DNA of 12,130 nucleotides, taken from the NCBI GenBank assembly GCA_017965685.1, contig JAGCPM010000045.1, positions 1-12,130 on the forward strand, in the 5' to 3' direction. The stretch's first letter is position 1; each line of letters begins with the position of its first letter. The position numbers and the translations under genes were made by a program. The stretch comes from Kiritimatiellia bacterium. GTDB taxonomy: Bacteria > Verrucomicrobiota > Kiritimatiellia > RFP12 > UBA1067. The notes under the pieces were generated by a model. It saw only the letters and a program-made list of their open reading frames with translations, was not told the origin of the DNA and searched no databases. This document shows, piece after piece, positions 1 to 6,843 of this stretch.

Positions 1-169
1 AAAGCGTGGTCTTGCCTATGCCGCGAGGACCGATGAAAAGATATGCGTTCGCGATGCGGTTCGCCTCTATCGCGTGGCGGAGGGTCTTCACGACGTGCTC
101 CTGCCCTACGACATCCTCGAAGGTCATCGGCCTGTACTTCAGCGGAAGGGCTATATGTTCGTCTGCCAT
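1..169 (-). CDS. dnaX: DNA polymerase III subunit gamma/tau, N-terminal 56 residues (cut by window edge)
   Basis: DnaX is the clamp-loader ATPase that loads the beta sliding clamp at the replication fork. Translating the minus strand from the ATG at 169 gives an open frame to the window edge. It contains [17 protein letters not shown] (residues 10-26), the conserved DnaX opening (YRPxxFxxVVGQ), then [16 protein letters not shown] (41-56) with the Walker A loop GPRGIGKTT at 47-55. The ATG at 169 is forced: the next ATG (residue 15) lies inside the conserved YRP block. No Shine-Dalgarno sequence precedes it; a strong extended -10 promoter ends 8 bases upstream, so the message is probably leaderless. 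It follows the main operon by 76 bases but appears separately transcribed. The RuvB-like family also begins with an AAA+ P-loop, but the YRPxxFxxVVGQ/GPRGxGKTT pair is DnaX-specific. Confidence 0.93.
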   Translation of the reverse strand, partial: MADEHIALPLKYRPMTFEDVVGQEHVVKTLRHAIEANRIANAYLFIGPRGIGKTTL

Positions 170-177
170 TGACGGGT

Positions 178-207
178 ATTATATCAAATTCTACTCCCTG
201 CGGTCAA
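178..207 (-). promoter_or_regulatory. Sigma70-type extended -10 promoter of dnaX
   Basis: On the minus strand, TTGACC (207-202) is followed after 18 bases by TATAAT (183-178), a perfect -10 box. It is preceded by TGA (186-184), giving the extended -10 form TGnTATAAT. Only 8 bases separate the -10 box from the dnaX ATG at 169, so a normal initiation distance puts the first transcribed base at or within about two bases of the start codon. The block around the -10 box is nearly identical to the adk promoter at 8551-8572. Confidence 0.85.
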
Positions 208-245
208 CCGTTCCGGCCGATTTGCCGTCGCGCGCGTATGATGAG

Positions 246-1007
246 TTAGTCGGGCAAAGGGAGAAGGCGTATCCCCATGCGGCGGAGGGAGGCATTGCGC
301 TTTTCCCAGAGTTCGTCGACTTCGTCCTCGGAAAGGTCCTTCACGGCGGCTTCCAGTTCGGCCTTGGCGCGGTTGTAGTAGCCAAGCTCCTCTTCCTGGC
401 GGGCGACAATCGCTTCTCCGTATTGGACTATCGTGCCGCCGGCCGAGAGATACTCCCGAAGCTCGTCCTTCATTCCTTCGACCATGGCCTTGATCTGGCG
501 CGCTTCAAGGGAATCCGTTTCCTCCGGAGCGATGGTGCGGCCGAGGGCGGAGAGGATTTCGGCTTCGCTGGTATTCTTGAGCCCGGCGGGAACGCCGGGA
601 ATCGCAAACGAGGCGAGAAAGCGCTCCCCTTCGCCGGAAAAGACTTCCGCCCATCCTGTGCGGATGCCCTTCTCTATCACGGCCGAATCACCTATGACCT
701 GACGGCGCGTCTTCTCGGCAAACGGAGCGGAAAGAATTGTCGTTTCGCGCGTTTCGCGCTCGAAGGCACGAGAGAGATCGCGGTATGCGAGGATTACGGC
801 GAGAGAGAAAATTGACAGCACCGCTATGGCGAGCCATCGCTTGCCTTTACCAAGGAGCTTGTTCCAGAAGCCGGGGGCTTCGTCGACGCGGCTCGCCTTT
901 ATGCCCTGGGCCCGAAGCGCGGCATAGGCCGAATCGCGGTCGGAAGCGTCGATAACGCCCTTGTGCGGGGCGTTATCGGAAGTTCTGTATTCGTAGTTGA
1001 ACCTCAC
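246..1007 (-). CDS. Single-pass membrane protein with GspF/PilC-like N-terminal module; function unknown
   Basis: A 253-residue protein whose GTG start (1007) overlaps the stop of the preceding gene as GTGA, indicating translational coupling. The frame stays open upstream to an ATG at 1319, but that part only shadows the preceding gene. Residues 1-42 (FNYEYRTSDN... KGVIDASDRDSAYAALRAQG...) follow the pattern of the N-terminus of type II secretion GspF/type IV pilus PilC proteins: an aromatic strand, G-x-I-x-A, then A-x-x-x-L-R-x-Q-G-I. The membrane-embedded GspF repeats are absent. One hydrophobic segment follows at about 58-75 (WLAIAVLSIFSLAVILAY). The remaining 175 residues are charged and mostly helical; the tail 200-240 (RQEEELGYYNRAKAELEAAV) looks coiled-coil-like. 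Lys/Arg before the segment suggest N-in, C-out topology. It is the last gene of the operon and third of a coupled three-gene cassette. The GspF resemblance is pattern recognition only; function is not known. Confidence 0.75.
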   Translation of the reverse strand: MRFNYEYRTSDNAPHKGVIDASDRDSAYAALRAQGIKASRVDEAPGFWNKLLGKGKRWLAIAVLSIFSLAVILAYRDLSRAFERETRETTILSAPFAEKTRRQVIGDSAVIEKGIRTGWAEVFSGEGERFLASFAIPGVPAGLKNTSEAEILSALGRTIAPEETDSLEARQIKAMVEGMKDELREYLSAGGTIVQYGEAIVARQEEELGYYNRAKAELEAAVKDLSEDEVDELWEKRNASLRRMGIRLLPLPD

Positions 1008-1834
1008 TTCGCCTTCGCCGGGTCGAATTTGACTTTGATCGGCTGATCGGGAATCTGGTGGACCTTGTCCCAGATCGCCTGCTGGTACTCGTTGGTGGGC
1101 TGGTGCGCCCAGCCTTCGCGGCAGGCTTCCATGTAGGTGGTGCGGTAGTAGGGCTTCACGCCGATATGCTCGAGGTGGCGGTGGAGCGAGTTCATCGGCT
1201 CGGGGCATATGAACTTGCTGGGGATGGCGTCCAGGTCCTCTATCGTATTCACCGGGCTTAAGACGCATCCACCCATGCTCGATTCGGCCGCGCCGCAAAG
1301 ATAGCCGAACGCGCGCCATATTTCCTTCTCGACGCGGAAAAGGAATTTCGCTTCGTCCACACCGCCTTCAGAGAGCGCCGAGAGGTTCACTATGGCCCAA
1401 TCGCTTTCGGGGGCGACGAGCATTGTGACCGGCAAGGCGGGATCATCGACTAGGAATATCGCCGCGGCCGAATGCGTGCGCAAAAGTTCCTTGGCGGCAT
1501 TGGCCACGGTGACGGAATTCGTCGAGGTTTGCGCCACCATGCGGCACTGCATAAGGTCCTCGATATCGAATATCGCCTTTTCGAGCCAATCGGCGGAGAC
1601 CTTCGGGGAGGACGTGACGAATGCTATCTGTCCTTTGCCGGAGCCCTCCTTGGTGAGCCAGCCGCCAAAGCGCTTCATCGACTTGCGCCATCTGTAGTCC
1701 GCTTGCTCCTGCGGGGACATTGCCTCGAAGCGTTCCTTGGCGAGGCGTATCTTTTCCGCCATCGCAGGGTCGGTCTTTGCGCAAAAAGCCGTGCAGGCGG
1801 CGAGCGCGAGCGCGGCGAAAACAAGTTTCTTCAT
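1004..1834 (-). CDS. Putative lipoprotein, archaemetzincin-like with degenerate active site
   Basis: A 276-residue exported protein. The start at 1834 (MKKLVFAALALAACTAFC) gives a clean signal peptide, overlaps the upstream stop as ATGA and has GGGAGG just upstream; an in-frame ATG at 1849 is less likely. LAAC (11-14) fits a lipobox with Cys14 as lipidation site; cleavage near residue 19 by signal peptidase I is the alternative. Residues 170-213 align with the archaemetzincin signature HEXXHXXGXXXC-X4-C-X-M-X17-C-XXC. Here KEIWRAFGYLC keeps Glu171 and Gly177 but has Lys170, Arg174 and Cys180 where zinc-binding histidines should be. Then Cys190-Val-Leu, exactly 17 residues, Cys210-Pro follow; the last Cys is Pro213. 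The preceding strands (AAIFLVDDPALP, SDWAIVNLSAL) fit the metzincin core. I infer a catalytically dead archaemetzincin fold, perhaps a binding or scaffold protein in the envelope. Sequence without the fold call: hypothetical lipoprotein. Confidence 0.72.
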   Translation of the reverse strand: MKKLVFAALALAACTAFCAKTDPAMAEKIRLAKERFEAMSPQEQADYRWRKSMKRFGGWLTKEGSGKGQIAFVTSSPKVSADWLEKAIFDIEDLMQCRMVAQTSTNSVTVANAAKELLRTHSAAAIFLVDDPALPVTMLVAPESDWAIVNLSALSEGGVDEAKFLFRVEKEIWRAFGYLCGAAESSMGGCVLSPVNTIEDLDAIPSKFICPEPMNSLHRHLEHIGVKPYYRTTYMEACREGWAHQPTNEYQQAIWDKVHQIPDQPIKVKFDPAKAK

Positions 1835-2658
1835 TGTTGTTCCTCCCATCCCATTTGTTTAAGAATGCGGCGCGGCAGGCGCACCTTCGGCAGTCCCTTT
1901 TCGTTCATGTGCCTGTTCAAGGCATCGTAGAGCTCCTTCGCGTGCTCCGGCGAATCGTTCGCGAGAGAATCGAATATCATGTCGCGGGCCTCGCTGACAT
2001 ATGCGGCCTCGGACTGCTGGCGGTACTGGAGGTCGCGGATGAAGTCCTTCGCGGTCTTGCCGTCCTTGATGTAGTCCACCAGCTGTTCGCGCAAGAGCGC
2101 AATCGACTCCTTCTTGAAGCGCACCGTGTCGTCGTCATCGTCGTTGATCTCGATCTTCTCCATTATGGCCTGCATTATCTCCTCGTTCGTGAACTCGATC
2201 GGCGTTTCGGGAATGTCTTCACCCGGGACGAGGAAGTTCGTCATGAAGTTGTTGAGGCCCGACTCGAAGACGGGAACCGGCTTGGGTTCATCCGGATTGT
2301 CCACGATGACCGTTACCATGGCGCCGTTCGCCATGCGCTTTTCATAGCGCTGTTTCGAGAGCCAGACGATATTCGTGCCGGGGTCGGGTTTCACCGCTTC
2401 GGCGGAGGGCGTTTCACCGAGCTTCTTCAGCGCGGCATCGATCTTTTCCTCGCGCGTCATTAAGGCCGCAGGCGTCGCTTCCGCGATCAGGGAAGACTCG
2501 GCGGGCAAGGACGGCTCTTGCGCGGACCGGTCCGCCTTCGGAACGAAGAACCACCATGCCGCAATCGCGGCGGCGACGAGTATCGCGCCTGCGGCAAGGC
2601 CCTTGCCGAAAGATGGCTTTGGCTTGGCTGCGGGTGCGGTGCCTTTATCGAACAACAT
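1831..2658 (-). CDS. Single-pass membrane protein, unknown function (first gene of envelope cassette)
   Basis: A 275-residue protein starting 12 bases after the kinase stop, with AAGGGGG about 6 bases before the ATG. A short basic, proline/alanine-rich cytoplasmic head (1-19) is followed by one membrane helix at about 20-39 (GLAAGAILVAAAIAAWWFFV). A low-complexity Ala/Pro/Ser linker runs to about 65, and then a soluble outer domain. Visible in that domain are a predicted strand pair near 96-120 (NIVWLSKQRYEKRMANGAMVTV), the helix pair TNEEIMQAIMEKIEI, a run of five Asp (173-177), and long amphipathic helices from 178 to 250. The C-terminus is basic (LPKVRLPRRILKQMGW). It overlaps the next gene by ATGA, so the two are probably made in fixed proportion. 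I recognise no family; no catalytic motif is visible. The five-Asp run could bind a metal ion or a basic partner, but that is only a guess. Confidence 0.75.
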   Translation of the reverse strand: MLFDKGTAPAAKPKPSFGKGLAAGAILVAAAIAAWWFFVPKADRSAQEPSLPAESSLIAEATPAALMTREEKIDAALKKLGETPSAEAVKPDPGTNIVWLSKQRYEKRMANGAMVTVIVDNPDEPKPVPVFESGLNNFMTNFLVPGEDIPETPIEFTNEEIMQAIMEKIEINDDDDDTVRFKKESIALLREQLVDYIKDGKTAKDFIRDLQYRQQSEAAYVSEARDMIFDSLANDSPEHAKELYDALNRHMNEKGLPKVRLPRRILKQMGWEEQQ

Positions 2659-2670
2659 GCTTTCCCCCTT

Positions 2671-3597
2671 TCAGTATTCAAGTTGGCTTCCGCCGATTGT
2701 TTCTCGCAAAATCGAATCTCCCGGCACTTTCGTCGGGTCGGTTGCGTGGACGGCCGAAAGCAGAGTAAGCAGAGTGTAGATCGAGCCTTCGTCCGGCAAC
2801 TTCCTTTTCGCCATTTCGAGGTGGCCCATCGCAAACGGCTTCAACACGGCAAGCTCGTATTCGAGGCCTGAATCGAACTCGGCGTCCGCATTCGGCCTGA
2901 ATGGATTTATCCACTTCTCCTCGCCGGCGACGACCTTTGGCCATCTGGTGAAAGTCTCGGCCGGATCCATCTTGCGGAACTGATTGTCCCTCACGAGACG
3001 CCGGAGAAGGCGCGCCAGTCTGGGCGTAAGTCTGGTAGAGGCGAAAACTTCAAGCTGGGTCTTCGGCTCTATGAAAATCCTGAACATTCCGCCGCCCGCT
3101 ACGCCTTCGACGAGCCGGGGATTCAGCGCATGGAGGCCCTCGAGTATCACTATTCCACCCTTCGGCAACTTCACGAGCGTATCCTCGAAATATCCTTCGT
3201 GCTTCACGAAGTCGTACTTCCTCGGATGTATCGCCTCGCCGTCGAAAAGCGTGTTCATGTCCTTCGCGAGCTGTTCCATGTCAACGCATTCGATCGTCTC
3301 GTAGTCCCAGTCGCCATTCTCGTCCTTCGGGTTGCGCGAGTGACCGACGAAATAGTCGTCGGTGGAAAGATAGATCGAATCTATGCCGTCCACCCTGAGC
3401 TGGGTTCCAAGGCGCTTGGCGGTAGTGGTCTTTCCGGCGGAAGAAGCACCCGCGAGAAGAATCATCTTCACGTCGCTACGCGCCGCGATGGTGTCCGCGA
3501 GCTTGGACAATGCCTTGTGCTGCCTCGCCTCGCAGACGCGGATGAATTCGTCGATGTCGCCCGTATCGACCTTCTCGTTTAGTTCCTCTATGGTCAT
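2671..3597 (-). CDS. Uridine kinase-like P-loop kinase (phosphoribulokinase/uridine kinase family), kinase domain only
   Basis: A 308-residue cytoplasmic kinase of the Udk/PRK family, probably phosphorylating a nucleoside (uridine/cytidine), with substrate not provable from sequence. I chose the ATG at 3597 because it overlaps the nadK stop as ATGA, the junction used elsewhere in this operon; an in-frame ATG at 3618 would add seven residues. Visible motifs: Walker A GASSAGKTT (50-58), STDDYF (78-83) with the acidic substrate residues, ENGDWDYET, ILEGLHALNP (151-160), the arginine-rich lid RLARLLRRLVRD (193-204), WPKVVAGEEKWINPF (219-233), and the terminal SILRETIGGS. These match the long bacterial uridine kinase homologues of about 550 residues, which carry an N-terminal ThrRS-like region. 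Here that region is missing except for about 40 residues of linker helix. The usual GPSSSGKTT loop is altered to GASSAGKTT. Confidence 0.87.
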   Translation of the reverse strand: MTIEELNEKVDTGDIDEFIRVCEARQHKALSKLADTIAARSDVKMILLAGASSAGKTTTAKRLGTQLRVDGIDSIYLSTDDYFVGHSRNPKDENGDWDYETIECVDMEQLAKDMNTLFDGEAIHPRKYDFVKHEGYFEDTLVKLPKGGIVILEGLHALNPRLVEGVAGGGMFRIFIEPKTQLEVFASTRLTPRLARLLRRLVRDNQFRKMDPAETFTRWPKVVAGEEKWINPFRPNADAEFDSGLEYELAVLKPFAMGHLEMAKRKLPDEGSIYTLLTLLSAVHATDPTKVPGDSILRETIGGSQLEY

Positions 3598-4397
3598 TTT
3601 ATGCTTGTCCCGCTCCATCCGAGCTTGCGTCCCAGGACTTCGTATGGATCGTAGCCGGAAAGTTCCACGAACTTGGCTCTCACAGCGGCCTTGGCCATTT
3701 CGACGCTTTCGCCTGCGGCAAGCATCATCGCGCTTTCGCCGTCGGCGTAGACGCCGAGTCTTTCCGCCCTGCCCGACGTCTGGCGCGATGATTTCACGAC
3801 GAGCCTTGCACCATCGCCTACGACTATCGCCCGCGATCCGAGAGCGTGTGGATTCATCGGAGTTACGACGAAAGATTCCGTTTCTGGCATCACCACCGGG
3901 CCGCCCGCCGCGAGAGAATATGCGGTGGAGCCGGTGGGCGTTGCGACTATGAGGCCGTCGGCCATGTAGCGCGTTGCGTGCTTGCCGTCCACTTCAAGGT
4001 CGAGAATGGCGGCGTGGCCGGTCATTTCGCGCATTATCACGATGTCGTTGAGGGCTAGCTTTATCTTGCGGCCGCCGGCCTTTCTTACGGAAAGCATTGT
4101 GCGCTCCGATACGCGCCAGAGTCCCTTGGCCAGCATTTCGAGGGCTTTCGCGAAATCGCCCCTGCCGACGCTGGAAAGGTAGCCCAGACCGCCGATGTTG
4201 AATCCGAGGACGGGCGTTCCGGCGAACTCGTGGGCGGCACGGAGTATGGTTCCGTCGCCTCCTAAGGCTATCACGACATCGGCCTTTGCCTTGGCCGAAA
4301 CGACGGCGAGGCCCAGCTTTGCGGCTTGAACCTTGAGGGAAGAAAGAACATCCTTCGCCCCGGCCTTCGTGTCGTTCACATAGAAGCGGACCTTCAC
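3594..4397 (-). CDS. nadK: NAD kinase
   Basis: NadK phosphorylates NAD+ to NADP+ in the cytoplasm, controlling the NADP(H) pool. The 267-residue product has the family hallmarks: GGDGT at 46-50 (ATP site), NDIVIMR at 117-123, and the glycine-rich DGLIVATPTGSTAYSLAAGG at 147-166 that binds NAD. It is somewhat short for the family (around 290), mainly from a compact N-terminal domain. The start is GTG at 4397, giving MKVRFYVNDT; it overlaps the stop of the oxidoreductase gene as GTGA. The open frame continues far upstream to 5015, but that part is arginine-rich shadow of the neighbouring gene. The 3' end overlaps the kinase gene by ATGA. Placement between a ferredoxin oxidoreductase and nucleotide enzymes fits a redox and nucleotide housekeeping operon. 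Confidence 0.95.
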   Translation of the reverse strand: MKVRFYVNDTKAGAKDVLSSLKVQAAKLGLAVVSAKAKADVVIALGGDGTILRAAHEFAGTPVLGFNIGGLGYLSSVGRGDFAKALEMLAKGLWRVSERTMLSVRKAGGRKIKLALNDIVIMREMTGHAAILDLEVDGKHATRYMADGLIVATPTGSTAYSLAAGGPVVMPETESFVVTPMNPHALGSRAIVVGDGARLVVKSSRQTSGRAERLGVYADGESAMMLAAGESVEMAKAAVRAKFVELSGYDPYEVLGRKLGWSGTSIK

Positions 4398-5788
4398 TTG
4401 AGCCTTGCCTCCGCCTTTCTCAGGAGTTCGCGGTTCTTCTCGCCGAGTTCGGGCTTCTTCTTGAAACTCGCGACGAGGGATTCCTCGAGATTTTCGCCGG
4501 AAAGCCCAGTAACGCCGAGCTTCTTCATCGCGGCGAGCATCATCGTATTGGCCGCCTTGGGAACGCCGAATTCCTCGGCGAGACTGATGGCCGGCCAGCG
4601 GACCAGATTCACGCCTTCGGGAGGAGGCGTCTTTATCGGGACCGTTTCGTCCACGATGATCGTTCCGCCCTGCTTGACGTCGCCGGCGAAGCGTTCGTAG
4701 GCCGGCTCGTTCATGCAGACGAGGACGTCGGGATGGTCTACGGTCGGAGCGCCGATCGTGCGGCCGGAAACGACCACCGAGCAGTTCGCGCTGCCGCCCC
4801 TCTGCTCGGGTCCGTAGCTGGGGAACCAGAGCGTGTGTCGCCTCTCCAGACGGGCCGCCTCGGCGATGCAAAGGCCGAGAGAAAGGATTCCCTGTCCGCC
4901 GTAGCCGGCGAACTTGAAGCGCCTTTCGGCGAAGGAAGCGTCTTCCACCGGCGACGGAACCGCCGTCTTCTCGGCGAAAAGCTCGGCGCACGAAGCGGCC
5001 CTCGGAACTGGGCATGGCGCCACTTCGCGCGTTTCGTCGCGGAAGACTCCCAATGGATATTCTTTCTCCATCTCGTCAATGCAGAACTTGGCCGCGTCGG
5101 CGGCGTTCATTCTGAAGTTTGTCGGGCAGGGGGCGAGTATTTCCAGCAATGCGTAGCCTTTGCCGTCGCGTTCAATCTCGAAGACCTTTCTTATCGCCTG
5201 CTTGGCCTGCATTATGCGCTTCGTGTCTGCCACGCTGACGCGGGCGATGTAGACGGGCGCCTTGAGCTGGCTGAAGACCTCGCAGACGTGGAGTGGATAG
5301 CCGGCGACGGCCGGGTCTCGCCCGAAAGGCGAAGTGGTTGTCTTCTCGCCTTCAAGCGTCGTCGGGGCCATCTGTCCGCCGGTCATTCCGTAGTGTGAGT
5401 TGTTTACGAAAATGCAGCCGAACCTCTCGCCGCGCGAAGCGGCCTGGAAAGCGTTGTTGAAGCCTATCGCGCCGAGGTCGCCATCGCCCTGGTAGGCTAT
5501 GGTGACGGCATCGGGACGCGCCCTGCAAACTCCTGTCGCGGCGGCGGGAGCTCGACCATGCGCGGCGGAGATGTGGGCGGCGTCCCAATAGTAGTAGGTG
5601 AACACTCCGCAACCCACGGGATCGACGAAAACCGTCCTGTCCTGAAGCCCCATTTCGGCGCAGGCTTCGGCAATCAGCTTGTTGATTATGCCGTGTCCGC
5701 AACCAGGGCAATAGTGCGTGATGCGCGAATGCGGCTTGCCGCTTCTCGGAAACTCGGCGTACATCCCCTTCTGTTCGACGGTATTCAT
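4394..5788 (-). CDS. 2-oxoacid:ferredoxin oxidoreductase, fused beta (TPP-binding) and gamma subunits
   Basis: Catalytic part of a CoA-dependent 2-oxoacid:ferredoxin oxidoreductase (464 residues). Residues 1-260 are the beta subunit: CPGCGHG (27-33), GDGDLGAIGFNNAF (101-114) and NNSHYGMTGGQMAPTT (129-144), the thiamine pyrophosphate and Mg2+ binding site. After a linker rich in Ala/Pro (about 258-288), residues 290-464 are the gamma subunit: FAGYGGQGILSLG (293-305), SYGPEQRGGSANCSVVVS (324-341) and GAP...DVLVCMNEPAYERF. In most organisms these are separate genes; here they are one chain. The ATG (5788) overlaps the alpha-subunit stop as ATGA and has a strong GGAGGTGG just upstream. Best match by style is the VOR/KOR type (branched-chain 2-oxoacids or 2-oxoglutarate) rather than pyruvate; substrate choice is an inference. 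Confidence 0.92.
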   Translation of the reverse strand: MNTVEQKGMYAEFPRSGKPHSRITHYCPGCGHGIINKLIAEACAEMGLQDRTVFVDPVGCGVFTYYYWDAAHISAAHGRAPAAATGVCRARPDAVTIAYQGDGDLGAIGFNNAFQAASRGERFGCIFVNNSHYGMTGGQMAPTTLEGEKTTTSPFGRDPAVAGYPLHVCEVFSQLKAPVYIARVSVADTKRIMQAKQAIRKVFEIERDGKGYALLEILAPCPTNFRMNAADAAKFCIDEMEKEYPLGVFRDETREVAPCPVPRAASCAELFAEKTAVPSPVEDASFAERRFKFAGYGGQGILSLGLCIAEAARLERRHTLWFPSYGPEQRGGSANCSVVVSGRTIGAPTVDHPDVLVCMNEPAYERFAGDVKQGGTIIVDETVPIKTPPPEGVNLVRWPAISLAEEFGVPKAANTMMLAAMKKLGVTGLSGENLEESLVASFKKKPELGEKNRELLRKAEARLK

Positions 5789-6843
5789 GCCGCCACCTCC
5801 TTCGCCTTGGCGACCGCTTCATCCACGGTGACGACTATCCCGCCCATGTGGCCGAGGGTTGAAAGAGCCGCCGCCTCTTCGGCGACTCCGCATTTCACGA
5901 GATGCATCCGCACGTCGTCCGCGAACTGGCCCGCGTCAAGGGAGATCGCGATTAGCTTTCTGCCTTTCGCGGCCTTGGCAAGTTCCACGGCCGGGAAGGG
6001 ATTCAGCGTGACAGGCCTGAAAAGACCAGCCTTGACTCCATCCCTCCGCAGTTCCTCCACCGCCGTGCGCGCGATTCTCGAAGAGATTCCGAACGCGACG
6101 AAAAGGACCTCGGCATCGTCGGCCATATAGGCTTCGCCAATCGCGTCGGATTTCATCCGCGCATACTTTTCCTGGAGATGGCGGTTGAATTCCTCCTGCG
6201 CGGCAGCATCGAGGAATATGGATTTGACCAGATTGCCGCGCGTTTCGGGAATGCCCTGCGCGGCCCATTCACTGAAATCGGGAGGAGTTTTCTCCTCGCC
6301 CGGGAGAGTGACCGATTCCATCATCTGGCCCTGAAGCCCGTCCGCGAAGACCACGGCCGGAGTGCGCCATTTTGCGGCCATTTCAAAGGCCTTTACGGTT
6401 AGGTCGAACATTTCCTGGGCGCTTGCCGGAGCGAGGGTGAAAGTCTGGTAGCTGCCGTGGCCGCCACCCTTGACGGCGGGATTGTAGTCGCTTTGCTCGG
6501 GATACACATTGCCGAGTCCCGGACCTGCGCGGTTGACGTCCACGATTACCGCCGGAAGCTCCGCGCCGGCGAGGTAGCTTATGCCCTCCTGCATCAGGGA
6601 GAAGCCGGGGCCGCTCGTGGCTGTCATGCAAAGTTTGCCGGCGCCGGCCGCGCCGAACATCATGTTGATCGAGGCAGTCTCGCATTCGGCCTGGACGAAC
6701 GTCCTGCCGAGCATCGGAAACCACTTCGCCGCGCCGTGCGCAATTTCGCTGGCGGGGGTTATTGGATATCCGAAGTAGAGTTCGCACCCCGCATAGAGCG
6801 CGCCCATAACAACAGCTTCGTTGCTTTTCGCGAACTTTGTCAT
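5785..6843 (-). CDS. vorB: 2-oxoacid:ferredoxin oxidoreductase alpha subunit, VorB-like (3-methyl-2-oxobutanoate type)
   Basis: A 352-residue alpha subunit that pairs with the downstream beta-gamma chain and the upstream ferredoxin subunit to convert a 2-oxoacid plus CoA to acyl-CoA, CO2 and reduced ferredoxin. Motifs: GCELYFGYPITPASEI (19-34), FVQAECETASINMMFGAAGAG (49-69), TSGPGFSLMQEGISYLAGAE (76-95), VNRAGPGLGN (103-112), and the C-terminal domain with FRPVTLNPFP. The order and wording of these blocks are closest to proteins annotated VorB (branched-chain oxoacid oxidoreductase) in anaerobes; a KorA role is the main alternative. The start at 6843 overlaps the ferredoxin stop as ATGA, with AAGGTGG as ribosome binding site; the frame continues upstream only as a shadow of the ferredoxin gene. 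Confidence 0.92.
   Translation of the reverse strand: MTKFAKSNEAVVMGALYAGCELYFGYPITPASEIAHGAAKWFPMLGRTFVQAECETASINMMFGAAGAGKLCMTATSGPGFSLMQEGISYLAGAELPAVIVDVNRAGPGLGNVYPEQSDYNPAVKGGGHGSYQTFTLAPASAQEMFDLTVKAFEMAAKWRTPAVVFADGLQGQMMESVTLPGEEKTPPDFSEWAAQGIPETRGNLVKSIFLDAAAQEEFNRHLQEKYARMKSDAIGEAYMADDAEVLFVAFGISSRIARTAVEELRRDGVKAGLFRPVTLNPFPAVELAKAAKGRKLIAISLDAGQFADDVRMHLVKCGVAEEAAALSTLGHMGGIVVTVDEAVAKAKEVAA

Noticed and set aside
170..245. Terminator between the main operon and dnaX
   Set aside because: Only a CGCGCGCG palindrome and weak stems without a T-run; read-through into dnaX remains possible alongside its own promoter.
246..1319. 357-residue version of the GspF-like protein starting at ATG 1319
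   Set aside because: The first 104 codons lie inside the pseudo-archaemetzincin gene in another frame and read as Arg/Pro-rich shadow; the GTG at 1007 gives the coupled GTGA junction and the conserved-looking N-terminus.
3594..5015. 473-residue open frame starting far upstream of nadK
   Set aside because: The upstream 206 codons are an arginine-rich shadow of the oxidoreductase gene; NAD kinase homology begins at the GTG at 4397.
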